DNA of 64,000 nt from Adiantum capillus-veneris (taxonomy: Eukaryota > Streptophyta > Polypodiopsida > Polypodiales > Pteridaceae), in the NCBI GenBank assembly GCA_014529385.2, contig CM043944.1, positions 89,285,384 through 89,349,383 of the forward strand, in the 5' to 3' direction. A program made the position numbers and the translations under genes. Positions 1-12,154 of the stretch are shown piece by piece; position 1 is the first letter of the stretch; each line of letters opens with the position of its first letter. Under the pieces are notes generated by a model. It made no database searches, was not told the origin of the DNA, and saw only the letters and a program-made list of their open reading frames with translations.

Positions 1-906
1 CTTTGCACTTGCTCCTTCGTCATCTCATTTCCCGTAAACTTGCAATCCATATGTGGATTCTTCCACAAGAGAAACGTTATGTTGCATTTCTTCCACTAGC
101 CTTTTCATTCCACCCCTGCCAAAGTTCAAGCAGAGCATCTTACCTGTTTCCTTGAGGTGAACCTTCTCGCCTTTCTAGAAAACCACATTTATTTTATAGG
201 CTTCATCAAAGTCATCACACTCCTTAACATATCTATGGTCTCAACTATTGCACCACATGCGTTGATTTTTCCAACCCTTGCATGGTGGTTGCTGCTTAGA
301 CTCGAAAGTAGACCCTTTTGTAGCTAACCCTTCAAGTTTTACAGCTTTAAGATTTAAATTTAACTCTTGAATACCTTTCACCAGTTTGTCAAGAATTGGC
401 TCCTCCACTTTGGGTACTACTGAGGATGAATTATCCTTAGAATCCTCTTCAACAACATCCATCACATCTGCCACAATCAGCTTATTAACTCTCATCTACC
501 GTTTCACAATCATATTCACTACTTTCAGTGACTATCCTCTAGGCAGAGGTTAATCCCAATTCACCTGTTGAATCCTCCAAAAGCTGCACCAAACTCTTCT
601 GAAGCCATGGATCAACAGGCTGAATAAAAAATTCAACTTTTGATCCTTCATCAAATGCTGCTCTGCTGAGGATAATTGGTGAAATTTCTTCTCAAACTCT
701 CGCAGCAACTCTCGTGTAGATAAATTTTTATTCTTCTTATGCATCCACTTCCCAAAGCTTTTTCTGGTTACCCTTTGCAAATCTTCAAGAAAACATTCCT
801 CATGTAGTGCCTTCTTGAATTCCTGCCAATTTGGTCCTTGAGCTGCCTCAATCTCTTTAATTTGGCCACTAAGTTCCAACACTGCAATTAGATGAAATCC
901 TTCCAC
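1..906 (-). pseudogene. gag-like region of a decayed LTR retrotransposon
   Basis: Minus-strand reading, broken by stops and frame changes, with the 5' side at high coordinates. The segment 906-550 reads a helical gag-like core (motif LQRVTRKSFGKWMHKK, then a leucine-rich REFEKKF segment), and 495-241 continues as a charged linker. The lowest 240 bases still read a Cys-His cluster (C, H and C spaced like a zinc knuckle around 225-265) followed by basic sequence. This order, helical core then linker then knuckle, is that of plant retrotransposon Gag, which would package element RNA in the cytoplasm. It points away from the pol fragment that starts near 1385 on the other strand, so the two are not one intact element. 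The capsid-like assignment rests on pattern only. Confidence 0.5.
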
Positions 907-1384
907 TGCATTCTGATTCCTTTATCTTCCAATTCCTGCTCGTAGTTATTGCAAAATTTAGAAATATCTCGACCTTCAAACCGTTGCAATTTACATGTTA
1001 CCGTTTGTCGAGCTTTATGAATCCACTCTTGTAGATTATATAGTTGTTGGACAGCCTGTTGTAAACTATTCTGTGAAACTATCTATCCCATGTGTTTTTC
1101 TTTCTTTGTTGATCTTCCGTCTTCAATCCACATGGGATCACTAAATTTTACTACACTACTTAGGATCAATGTTTTCTTTCCTTTCTCCTACTTTAATGTA
1201 CATGGGATGATATACCTTTGCTTTCCTGGGTTGCTCCATTGAGTTTTTGTTTGGGTCAGCAAATAACTGAGACTTTTGAAAATTGACATTGGTTGCTTCT
1301 CAAGAAGTACCACTATATCAGCTTACAAAGAAGAACAGTAAGTTCAACTAGACTGCTGAATGCGAGGAGAGTTTCTAGAATCTA
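907..1384. other. spacer between divergent gag and pol remnants
   Basis: No gene seen. The part up to about 1070 may still be the minus-strand N-terminal part of the gag-like region; the rest shows no recognisable coding pattern. A short phrase around CACATGGGATCA/ACATGGGATGAT occurs twice. Confidence 0.4.
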
Positions 1385-3227
1385 AAAAAAGCCATTACCA
1401 GTAAACCAGTCCTTAGGCAGCCAAATTGGGATATTATTTTCCACGTACATGTAGATGCTTCGGGATTGGCAATGGAGGCAATATTAGCTCAGCCAGATGG
1501 AAGAACAGACTATCCGGCTTATTTTGCTAGTCGCAGATTCAGTCAGGCTAAACAAGGCTATACGACTACTGAGAGAGAAGCCCTTGGAATGGTTTTCAAT
1601 GCTACAAAGTTCAGGCATTACCTGCTGGAAAAGTTATTCCATTTTTATGTGGACCATCAAGCTCTTCTGTTTCTGATTAATAAAGTCATTATTCAAGGCA
1701 GGCTGATAAGATGGATGATGTTCCTTATGGAATTTGAATTCAGAATTTTCCATAAGCCTGGCCGAAACCATTGTGGAGCTGATTTTCTTTCAAGAAGTAC
1801 GGAAGGATATTCAGAATCACCCTTGAGAGATGAACCAGTGGATGTTGATTTATTTCAGTTAGAGGCAGAAGAATCAGTGGATCCTGAATGGTATGATATT
1901 TATCAATTCCTTTCCCAAGGTGCCTTTCCAAAGGATTGGAAGCAGAATCAGAAGAAAGCTCTGATCATAAAAAGCCTGAAATTTACTATCATAGGAGGAT
2001 TACTTTATCGACTAGGTGTTGATGGTATACTTCGACGATGTGTCCCTATGGAAGGAAGAATGCAAGTAATTTCAGAAGTGCATAATGGTGAATCTGGTGG
2101 ACACTTTTTCAACGAAGTAACCTATAAGAAGATTCTGCAAGCTGGTCTGTGGTGGCAAAAACTGATTGCTGATGTCATAAGTTTTTATAAAACTTGTGAC
2201 ATATGCCAAAGAATGGGTCGACCAACAGCTACAGATATGACTCCCTTGATGCCAGTACAACCACTGGGAGTATTCATAAAATGGGGACTAGATTTTATGG
2301 GACCTTTTAAGAAGGTTACTCCCAGGAAGAACAAGTACATAGTAATGGCTACTTGTTATGCTACCAAGTGGGTTGAAGCTAAGGCTCTTCCTGACAACAC
2401 AGCCAAGTCAACTGCAAGGTTTCTATTTGAGAATATTGTCTGCCGATATGGATGTCCAGTAGAGATTGTGACCGATCAAGGAACACATTTTATCAATGAC
2501 ACTATGGAAATCCTTGGATATGCTTTCAGTCAAGCATCGGAAATCTACTCTTTACTATCCCAGATGCAATGGACAAGCTGAAAGTAGAAATAAGACAATA
2601 AAGACTATTCTCACTACGGTGGTGCAAAAGAAACCAGACCAGTGGGATTTGAAACTTCAGACTGCTCTATGGCCTTATAGGACAGCTTATAAGGTGACTA
2701 CTGGAATGACACCATTCAGAATGGTGTATGGTACTGAAGCTGTGGTTCCTATGGAGTTTGTGATCCCCAGCCTGAGAATGGCTGTGAAGTATGGGTTAGA
2801 CTTCAACCATAATCTTAAAAAGAGGCTAGATGAACTGATGCAATTAGATGAACTTAGGCAAAGGGCTATGTTGGAACAAGAAATTGTTCAACAACGAAGG
2901 AAGCACTGGCATGATCTCCGAATTAAAGTTCGAGAATTCCAGAAAGGAGACTTAGTGCTTCTATATCAGTCTAAACTGGGTCCAAAGAAGCCAAACCTGA
3001 AGATTGCCTGGGCAGGACCATTTGAGGTAGACTGGGTCTTCTCCAATGGCACAATCAGGCTGAAAGATTTATCTGGATTGTTGTTGCCAGGAGTATATAA
3101 TGAGGCAAAGATCAAGCTTTATTATTCAGAAACCGGAGAAACTGGGCCAGAACAAGGTACTAAGGAACTGGAACTTGCTGATCAAGAGATACCAGAATCA
3201 AACATTTTTGGACTTTTTCATGTGTAA
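1385..3227 (+). pseudogene. Ty3/gypsy pol fragment: RNase H and integrase, one frameshift
   Basis: RNase H is visible from about 1390: FHVHVDASGLAM (first Asp), TTTEREALGMV (Glu), FYVDHQALLF (Asp) and NHCGADFLSR. Integrase follows with an HHCC finger ending CDICQRMGR, the first catalytic Asp in WGLDFMGPF, the second in VTDQGTHF and the Glu in CNGQAESRNKT. The C-terminal part has a KGDLVLLY segment and ends at the stop at 3225-3227. The reading frame shifts once at about 2515-2535, between the second Asp and the Glu, so no full protein can be made although all catalytic residues are still encoded. No reverse transcriptase or protease precedes it; the left edge is truncated. Integrase would insert element cDNA into nuclear DNA. 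Confidence 0.9.
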
Positions 3228-3705
3228 CCAGTTCTAGAAGAACCAGATCAGGCTGACCTTATAATCAGTACCAGTATGGTAGAGCCAAACTGGAAATAGG
3301 TCCAGTATCAGTGGAGACACACTTTCCAATTTTTAAGCACCCAACGGTCAAATGGCACGCCAATAGTAATTATTTCAAGGATCGATCGCAGTCTTGTCCA
3401 ATGCATGTCTGCCACGATAGCAGCAACGCACACAAGTCTAGGAACGGCAAGTGGTGGAGATTTTATGGCGCAAACACGTATAACAGTCAGGAGAGTTAGC
3501 ATTTTTCCTCATAAATCCCCTGCGCGACGCTTTCCTCCTATTAACCATTCGCCATCGCCAAGCTCCGAGGTTTCTTCACTACAGCCGCAAACCTTGACCT
3601 CTGAAGAGACAGTTGACTGTCAGCTAGCCTTGCTAGCGACACCAGGAAAAGGCTTCGACACGACAAGTAAGTCATCTTCTCCTTTGCTTGTTTCATCGTC
3701 ATAAT
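3228..3705. other. spacer after integrase, possible LTR remains
   Basis: No gene recognised. The first 75 bases resemble 3' untranslated sequence of the pol fragment. The rest (3300-3705) is unlike the flanks and ends exactly where a duplicated integrase segment starts. Short opposing ORFs here look like chance. Confidence 0.35.
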
Positions 3706-3909
3706 TTCAGAAGTGCATAATGGTGAATCTGGTGGACACTTTTTCAACGAAGTAACCTATAAGAAGATTCTGCAAGCTGGTCTGTGGTGGCAAAAACTGA
3801 TTGCTGATGTCATAAGTTTTTATAAAACTTGTGACATATGCCAAAGAATGGGTCGACAAACAGCTACAGATATGACTCCCTTGATGCCAGTACAACCACT
3901 GGGAGTATT
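3706..3909 (+). repeat. near-identical second copy of the integrase zinc-finger segment
   Basis: About 204 bp match 2069-2273 with one visible base change. It covers the HHCC finger (from HNGESGGHFF to CDICQRMGR) and ends shortly before the first catalytic Asp. It lies 1.6 kb downstream in the same orientation and is directly followed by an unrelated LTR. The near-identity implies a recent copying event compared with the surrounding decayed sequence. Confidence 0.9.
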
Positions 3910-3919
3910 GAGAGGATAC

Positions 3920-4488
3920 TGTTAACCCTCACGGCTCACGGACACCCTATCACCTACGAGACGGACGTTGTATTATTTACTTGTAGAGTCAGGTACCGGG
4001 CTTGTCGGTCCAATAGGAAAAGGGTAAGAGTGATCGCCGATGAGAGGCGCACTCTAACTGGGACATTCAAGGGATTAGTTGGCTAAGCATGGGCGCCCAA
4101 GTGTGAATGGGGTGAGCTCATATAAAAGCCAACTAAACCTAAAATTCACTCATTCTCTCATTTGTGCAATGCAAGAAGAGTGCTCTTGCTCCATCTCCTT
4201 GTGTACTAGTGTGTGTGTGTGTACTTGAGAGAGAGAGAGAGAGAGAGTGTGTGTGATCGAGCATTGTGGCGGCACGACGGCAGTGAAGCAGTTGAGCACG
4301 ACGTAGCGGCGTCTCCTTCTTCTTCGCGGCGAGGAATCCTCCACGACAGGAGCATAGAGCGGTGAGTGACACACCATTGCCCTCTTTTGAGCTTACTAGT
4401 TAAGCTAGTTGTGTGCTTGGAGCCGTCTGTGGCTCGCACACAGTGTTAGGCAAGTCCCTTACTTCGACAGTGCGGCAAGGACCGCACA
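3920..4488 (+). repeat. LTR of a plus-oriented gypsy-type element
   Basis: Runs from TGTTAACCC to CCGCACA, so it has TG...CA ends, is about 569 bp long, has a TATA box about 200 bp in, and is followed at once by a primer-binding site. A short GT then GA repeat lies at about 4211-4256. No partner LTR was found in the window. The internal region of this element is presumably the leader and protease remnant at 4489-5783, continued after the G1 insertion at 19519. Confidence 0.7.
4120..4127 (+). promoter_or_regulatory. TATA box of the LTR promoter
   Basis: The sequence TATAAAAG stands in the middle of the 569-bp LTR, where an RNA polymerase II promoter of a plant LTR retrotransposon is expected. 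Confidence 0.55.
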
Positions 4489-4492
4489 TTTT

Positions 4493-4510
4493 TGGCGCCG
4501 CTGTCGGGGA
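4493..4510 (+). other. primer-binding site, TGGCGCC type
   Basis: TGGCGCCGCTGTCGGGGA lies 4 bases after the LTR end. Plant gypsy elements of the Athila/Tat kind carry very similar sites, complementary to the 3' end of a cytoplasmic tRNA (commonly given as tRNA-Asp). It would prime minus-strand cDNA synthesis. Confidence 0.7.
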
Positions 4511-5380
4511 ATCGCCCTGCACTAAGCCCAAGAGGCACTTTGTGCTTCTTCTATGAGTTGTTTGTAGTAGGAAAGAAGAGGAAGAGGAAGAGGAATGAGT
4601 TATTTTTCTGCAAGTTGTTAATTTCTGTATTGTCTGCAAGTTGTTAATTTCTGTATTGTCTGCAAGTTCTGTGATTTCTACATAATCTTGTGTTTTCTGT
4701 TTGCACACAGTCTTTGCACAATTAGTAGTCGTTAGCTTGTTCGCAGTGAATGAGTAAGTAGGTAGACAGTTAGCAATTTCTGTTTGCACACAGTCTGTAC
4801 ACAGTTTTCTGTTAAGGTTTGCCTGCACACAGTCTTTGCACAGTAAGGTAGTGAGAGAGGAAGTAGGTGGACAGTTAGCTCACTGTCAGTTAGCAGTTAG
4901 CAGAGTGGTTAACAGATTAGTTAGTAGATTAGTTCGTGGTTAGCAGCACTGTTAGTAAGTAGATAAGGTAGTGAGCTGTGAGCTGTTGACAGAGAGGTTA
5001 GGTAGGTGCTGACAGTGTGTGTGGCCAAGAAAGGGTCACCTAAACCGCGCGCGGTCGTCGCCTTTATAAAAAATTAAAAATTTTAAAAAATTAAAAATTT
5101 TAAAAAATTAAAAAAATTAAAAAAATTAAAAAATTAAAAATCAAAATATATTGAATTAAGCAACAGATCTAAAGAAGGTCTTTAAAGAGCGCATCCTTAA
5201 CAGTAAAGAGCAGCTCACATTGGGTGATATTCAAGGAATTTCCAAGCGCGAGTTCCATGAAGATATTATCGGTATTATCAAAAGAAAGAGGCAAATACCA
5301 AGTGAATAGGATCCAGAGTCAGTTAAGAGCCAAATGATTTGACACACTGAAGCAATTTTGGATGATTATGAAGATGACTT
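4511..5380 (+). other. leader region with short repeats, gag largely missing
   Basis: Untranslated leader of the same element. It contains direct repeats of a 29-base phrase around TTAATTTCTGTATTGTCTG (about 4612-4669), three or more copies of a phrase around GCACACAGTCTTTGCACA (4700-4850), GTTAGCAG-type repeats (4870-4970) and an AT-rich run built from AAATTAAAAATTTT units (5066-5140). A normal gag of 1-2 kb is absent, so an internal deletion is likely. Confidence 0.5.
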
Positions 5381-5783
5381 TCAAGATCTTGAAGATGAGG
5401 CGTTGAGACCTGTGGTGGTTTCAAACCCGATAGTACCGGAGGTAAGAAATGTTCATTTCAATGAGGAGGAGGACAATGAAATTATACCCAAGAGTCACTA
5501 TTTTGAAGCTTGGAGACATTGAAGAGCCGGTCTTAGCACTTGTATACCATGGCTCAGAGATAAATCTGATGGAAAAAAGCTTGCACAAAAGGGGAAAATG
5601 GACAATTTATGTGGACCACGGTTGGCGGATTCAAGCTGTCAACATGCTTCCAGGCGACCTCTATGGTGCATGTGAAAATGTTAAGGTAACTGTAGGGGAT
5701 GTCTGTGATGAGCAAAACATTTTTGTACAGGAGCATTCCTCCGATCCTCTGATTTTGGGACAGCTCTACATTACGGTTGTACG
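5381..5783 (+). pseudogene. retropepsin-like protease remnant, left half
   Basis: Reads a plant gypsy aspartic protease region: ALVYHGSEINLM corresponds to the catalytic Asp-(Thr/Ser)-Gly loop, and ILGQLYIT to the C-terminal hydrophobic-Leu-Gly strand. The catalytic Asp is replaced by Tyr, so the enzyme would be dead. The frame runs into the G1 LTR at 5784 and resumes, in frame, at 19519 once the 5-base duplication is counted once. Confidence 0.75.
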
Positions 5784-6900
5784 TGTAACATTTAATCGTC
5801 TAGTAACTTAGGTGTAGCAAAAATTAACATAGACATAGTGAGCATTTCATTAGAATAGATTCCTAATGAGCATAGCAAGAGTTCTTGGATGGAGAGAGCA
5901 AAAAAAGCATAACATCTAGCTAGATAGGCATGAACAATACTTCCAAAAAAGAGAGAAATTAAGCTATTGATAGCAGTTGAGGACCGGGTTTACATGGAGG
6001 TGGTCCCCCCTTCAAAAGGCTTTGTAGTATAGGTTTCCCCCATCAAGGGAGACATTTTACAATACACTAATTTGTGTTCCTTCAATCACTTGCTGATGCA
6101 ATGAAGATGGAAGCTTCAAGCACCAAGCTCACACTTGTAAAACACAACATCAATTCCCTCACGGTCTCAGACCCAATACCTCACACACCTTCGAAGATGG
6201 TGAGAGCTATCGGGGTATGAGAGTAGATCAAGAGGAAGAAAGTGTATTCTTACGAGAAAGAAGTATGTCTCCTCAAATTATCACTCATAATAGCTGAGTA
6301 TAGCTTAGTAATTAGCATCGTAGAGGAGATGAGCATGCATTGGATCTGGCTCTTGGTTGGATTTACATCACAAATCCAAGAGTTGTTGGTGTAGGCCTCC
6401 CTTGTCACAAGCTTGGAGTGGATGATGAGCTTTCCATTAAAGCTTAAGAAGGAGAGATGGTCTTCTTTATTTCACACATGAGCTTGTGTGAGTGTGTAAG
6501 TGATAATTCCTTGCAAAAATCAGTCACTCTCTCTCTTGGTCAATCCCTCTTGCTAATTGCACATGCTTTCATCCTATTGGACCGTGCAAAGCTTAGCCAA
6601 TGATAATTAAGAAGCATAAGTGATAGCCTTGTGACATGTGTCCCCCTTTCCCCTTTTTGGAGAGCTTTAGGTATTTAAATAATGTAATTAAACTCTCATT
6701 TCACCCCTTAGTCTTCTAGCCAATAGGAATTGGGCAAGCCATTGGGCTGATGAATGCTCATTGGACCCCTTGGGAGACTTTCCAATATTCTTAATATCCA
6801 CCTCTATGGCCACCCAATAGGATTTGAATGTACCTTGGGGGAAATTGGGCTAGGGAGCTGACATGTGTCCACTATGCCCTTTGTGTAAAGGGATCTTGCA

Positions 6901-6983
<83 letters not shown>

Positions 6984-7356
6984 CTCTCCCATCCCCTACT
7001 AAACGGGCTCGCCCCCTCAAGGATAGGGATGTGGGAAGACTTTTGAGTCTTCCCACAAGCATCCAAATTACCCTAAGCTTGACCATTGGACATAACCTTT
7101 GAATTTTGGAATCTTAGCATTTTGGAAGTCTTAATGGGCTGAAGCTTAGGGTCTTTGAATCCCATTGATGCACATTGCTCTTTTGTAGATGGCCCCCCCT
7201 TTGGATCCCTATTTTCCCTCCTTTTGATCCCTATTGTGAGACCAGTCTGTCAGCCTAAACAATATTTCTTTTTTTCCCCTGATACTTCCCCATATTAAAT
7301 GATCAATTTAACATGAGAAAATCATTTAGGAGAATTAGATATTATTTATTATGACA
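5784..7356 (-). repeat. G1 3' LTR
   Basis: On the plus strand it runs TGTAACATTTAAT to ATTATTTATTATGACA. Next to it at 7357 is the purine-rich tract (AGAGAGAGGTAA on minus) that primes plus-strand synthesis, which shows this is the 3' LTR of a minus-oriented element. By eye it is roughly 90% identical to the other LTR in the parts compared. Confidence 0.9.
6904..6980. repeat. GT microsatellite inside the G1 3' LTR
   Basis: About 38 GT units. The same place in the 5' LTR (about 19156) has only five or so, and in the G3 LTR (about 58598) about five, so the run expanded after insertion. Confidence 0.95.
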
Positions 7357-10227
7357 TTACCTCTCTCTTGAAATCATAGTCATCCTCGACTATGAGGTGG
7401 AGAAAATAAAGACTATTCATTAGTCCTTTTTCTAGCGGGTAAAGGATCCCTGTTTTTCCCTACAACATCGTTCCAAAATGGATGACTAATCCATTTGGTG
7501 CTTGAGAGCCTGAGCTGCCGCAAACATGTCTGTGCATTAGTCCTATCAATCTTCCATAGTAGAGTGACAAGCTCTACTTGGTGTTTGGAAGACGTCATCT
7601 TTGCAAACTTGATCCTAAGCATGCATACTTGTTGTGCAAAACTAAAAAAAAAAGAGTCTTATAAGACAAAAACTTTTTTCATTTTAGATATTTTTACATT
7701 TACTTACTCTAGGAAAGCATTGTAAGCATTGACAAGGTTTAGGTTATCCTTTAATTATATGCCTTGCATCCATCTAGCATCTTCAAAAGGATAGTTCTTA
7801 AAATTAATAAGATACCGTCGGATAATCTTACCTCCTCTCAATACCTTGTCTTCATGTCAAAGAATGGACTCGCGTTGCAGCACCTCTTCTTGGTCCTCGA
7901 TCTGTGGTGGGTCTTCAATAGTTGGTTCTTAAGGTGGCTCTCCTTTGTAAGGCCTTAGTAGGCTCACATGGAAAGCATTGTGTATGAGCCAATGACTGGG
8001 CAACTTAAGTTGATAGTCCATCTCATTTATTGGTCTAAGAATCTGGAGGGACCATAGTACCTTTTTACTAACTTAGCATAGTATTTTTGGTGTCCCGTAG
8101 GATTCTTGCCCGTCGTGTGCCTTAATCGAGCTTTGGTAAATTTAAGCAAGACCCAATCATTTTCCTTAAAGGCTTGGTTTTTTTTTGTCTATCAACAGCA
8201 GCCTTTTGCCTTTGTTGTGAGATAGAGATAGCATCCTTAATCTTTTGGAAAGATTCTTGTAGGCCTCGGCTATACTCATTTGCAGCGAAAATCTTTCCAT
8301 GTACCTTAAGTAGCAGGGGACTTTTGGATCTTCCCTCAATTACCTCAAAAGGTGCTTTTCATGTGGAGGTATGTACAGTATTATTGTAGGCATACCACAC
8401 TAACGGTAAGTACTTCTCCCATTTGGACCTTTGATCTACTTCCATTACACAGGCTTTTACTAGATCAGGAATTGTTAGGTTAGCTATTTCACTTTGGCCA
8501 TCTGTTTCAGGGTGATAGGCCGAAGAGAAATTTAGCCTTGTCCCTAAATTCTCAAAGAGACCCTTCCAAAAATTACTGGTCATCCTATGATCTCTATCCA
8601 ACACTATGGACATTGGCAATCCATGGTACTTGAAGATTTGTGATATGAAGAGGGTTGCCATTTGATGGGCTTTGAGAGTCTTTTTGACAGGTATAAAATG
8701 AGCTTATTTGTTGAACCTGTCTACTATCGTCCATATTCTCATATTGCCATGGATAGACTTAGGAAATCCAAAGATAAAATCCATGGATATACTCTCCCAT
8801 GGTGAATAAGGGATTGGCAAAGGTTGAATCACTCTAGGTTGCTTCGCTCTATCAAACTTTGTCATACCACACATTTAGAAACATACTCTTGTATGTTTGC
8901 TTTCATGGCAGGCCAGTAGAAATATGTTTCTATCCCTTTTAAGGTAGAATGAATCCCTCTATGCCCCGCATAAGGTGGAGCATGAGATTCATACATTACT
9001 TTCTTATGTAGTGAGTAAGAAACACATAGTCTATTTCCATAGAGAAGATAACCATCTTGTAAAGTAAATGGTTCCTCTTTCTTCCCTAGTGCAAGGGCTA
9101 AAATCACATCTCTAAAATGGGGATCAATAGAGTACTCATCTATCATAGAAGATAGATCATTGTAAGTTCCTATGGAAACCGCATTCACTCTCGGTCGTCT
9201 TGAGAGTGCGTTGGCTATTGATTATGCTTGTCAGCAATGTGAGCAATATGAAAATGAAATTGGGAAAGGAAATTTTCCCACCTCATTTGTTTGTCGGAGA
9301 TCTTGGTCTGCGTCATGAAGTACTTAAGGCTTTGGTGATCCGTCCGCAGAATGAAAGGAGTCCCCAATAAATAGTGCTTCCATGAGTCTACGGCATGTAG
9401 AACTGCGATGAGTTCTTTTGCATTTATGCCTAGAGCTTTCTCGACAGGGTCAAGCCTTTGACTTTCATAGGCTATGGCGTGCCCTTCTTGGAGCAAAACA
9501 ACTCCAAGGCAATCACCACAAGCGTCACATTGGACCTCCGGCAATGTAAGCATAGGTTAAGAGATAAGCTTTTCTTCAAGATTTTTGAAAGCATTTTTCT
9601 ACTTGATAGACCATGTATACCTAACGTTTTTCTTTGTTAGGTCATGTAATGATCCCGCGATTTGTGAGAACTTTTCTATGAAGCGTCTATAGTATGCACA
9701 TACCTAAAAAGATTCTCAGTTCATGTAGATTCCTTGAGAGATAATCTAACCTAATTAGTGAATCTCTTGTAAGAAAAATTCATTTTTCTTTTGATTAATA
9801 TGAAGTTTATTCTCTCATAAGACTTGAAATATTACCTAGAGGTGTTGCTTGTGTTTGTCTAGTGAATTAGAGTAGATGATGATATCATCAAAGAACACTC
9901 CAATAAAGGTTCGGTGAGGCTTAAATAGCTTCTCCATCAAGCGGTTAAATGTGGTTGGTGCCTTGGTCAAGCCAAAAGGCAGGACAATGTATTCGTAAAG
10001 ACAAAACGTAGTGCAAAATGTGGTCTTTACAATGTCTTGATTAAGTATCCTTATTTGATGGTAGCCACTTTTTAGGTCAATCGTACTAAAGTAGGTTACC
10101 CTTGTAGCTTATCAAATAGGACTTCTACCCGTGGAACGGGAAACCTATTCTTGATAGTGATCCTATTTAGTGCTCTATAGTCGACACACATACGATATGT
10201 GCCGTCTTTCTTTTGCACTAATAATTG
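7357..10227 (-). pseudogene. G1 pol: reverse transcriptase, RNase H, integrase, chromodomain
   Basis: Minus strand, many stops and shifts. RT palm and connection lie at about 10227-9560. RNase H is at 9553-9215, with CDACGDCLGVVL, ELIAVLHAVDSWKHYLLG and LRTDHQSLKYFM. Integrase is at 9188-8359, with the second Asp in VLDRDHRMTSNF and the Glu in PETDGQSEIANLT. The integrase C-terminal part and a chromodomain-like end follow towards 7760. A chromodomain after integrase is the hallmark of plant chromoviruses and is thought to guide insertion into modified chromatin. Upstream of RT, about 150 bp found in G3 are missing at the edge of the 5-kb insertion. Confidence 0.85.
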
Positions 10228-11269
10228 CCTCATTTAGGGGTTCTATTATTGAACAAGCGATAAAAAGCGAGCGAGAGGAAAAAAGCGAGCAAAAGTAAAG
10301 CAAGAATTGAATACATTGACCATACTTTAATTTTTTTTTGAATTTTCCCTCTTCCTTCACATTTTCTTAATGTGGAAATTCTATTTAGGTGACATGGATC
10401 CCAAGTAAAAATTCATGGGAAATTTTTCCTTATGGTACACTATGTTTACAATGTTATCATATGTCACATGAGTTTGAAAATTTCTTCCTTGCACACTACA
10501 ATGAATGGTTTAAAACTCATCCATGCACAAAAGATTATTTTTCTCTAGAAATACCACTATTCTTTAGCTTGGAATATATGTCTATTGACTCAATACCACT
10601 ATTCCTAGCCTAGAATATGTGAGGGACCACACCTCTCTTGGGATTGTACCCATGACATTAAAATCTCTCTTATCTTCTTCATCTTCTCGCTATCCATTGG
10701 TGTTCATTGTTGTCTGCAAGGGACTATACAACTATGGGCTTGACAATTTGGTAGGGTCTCATGGGATAGAATCCATCTCAAATTCTCTTGTTACACGACG
10801 TCACTAACACTATGGCAAAGATGGTAGCACAAGTCCCTTTTTCTCTTGTGAGGTTGTTGTAGGCACCCGGTTCAGTTGTTCCTTGCAAGCACTAGGTTGA
10901 GGACATAATTTTTTATCTAATTAGGTGACACTCTAGAAAGCCACTAAGGTGTGACAAGAGGATATACACCCTAATAACTGAGGCCCGTGTCAACTTGATT
11001 CTCGAAATGCAACCCAAACGGGCTTGAATTTTGAAATGCATTCTGAAAAGGCCTAGTGAATCCAATATTTGTAACGACCCATTCCCAACTTGCATTTTGC
11101 ATTTTGAAATGCAAGCTAAAAGGGCTGGGTGAGGAAATGTCTCGGTAATGGGTTGATAATCTCAGGCTACTTGGCAATCAACAACCTTCACTCTTGGTGT
11201 TCAACAACAACAGTTAGCAGGTAGCAACTATAGTGTAAACGAGGTAGTTCAGGGGGCCATTTGCATGGG

Positions 11270-11985
11270 TTGCTAAAATTCACCGAGCCTTTTGAGAATG
11301 CGTTTTGAAACGCATTCTGAAAAGGCGTCGTGAAATTTTTTGGGTAGCTTGGCCAGTCCAATAGCATGTCAGTACTCTCATTGCTTGGCAGGTGGCTGTT
11401 GAGGATGGATCGTTACAAGATTGCACTCACTAGGTCTTTTTAGAATGCGTTTCGAAACGCATTCTCAAAAGGGCTTGGTGAATAAATGTCTTCGTAGCTC
11501 CTCAAGTTGAAAAGTGGGTCGGTACTATCATACGACAGCAACCTCCACTCCTGGTGCTCAAAAGAAAACATGACAGCTTTGGGTCGCCAAAACTGATGTA
11601 GACAATGTGGCACAAGAGGTCAAGAAGGCGGGTCAAGGGATGAGTGGGGCCGGCGAGAATGGGGTTGCAAAGCACAATTGAATTAGTCAAGTAACATTTG
11701 TATCATGGGTGTGAGAGACCTTCAATGCCCTATTGAAAACTACAAGGTACAAGACTGGATAGTTGTAGAGGGCAAGAAGGCTGGACAAGGGCACAAAATA
11801 GAGCACCCAAATCTTGGGTTTGATTTTTTTCTCCACAAAAGAAAAAGATTCCGTTATCTAACGCTTCAAAATTAAAAGAAAAGGAGATGCTATTTTTACT
11901 ATAATAGCAAGTTTTTATTATTATTATAGTAGAGACTTTGACTTTGGGGCCCCAAAAAAATCCCCCCCCCTCCCCCGTTCTGCAG

Positions 11986-12022
<37 letters not shown>

Positions 12023-12077
12023 ATGGTGGCCAAGGCACCTGCGGCTGCACCTCATCAGCTGTACCTCATTATCGTGG

Positions 12078-12154
<77 letters not shown>

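Noticed and set aside
6804-7102. Thr-His and Cys-Val repeat proteins
   Set aside because: Translation of the GT run in an LTR.
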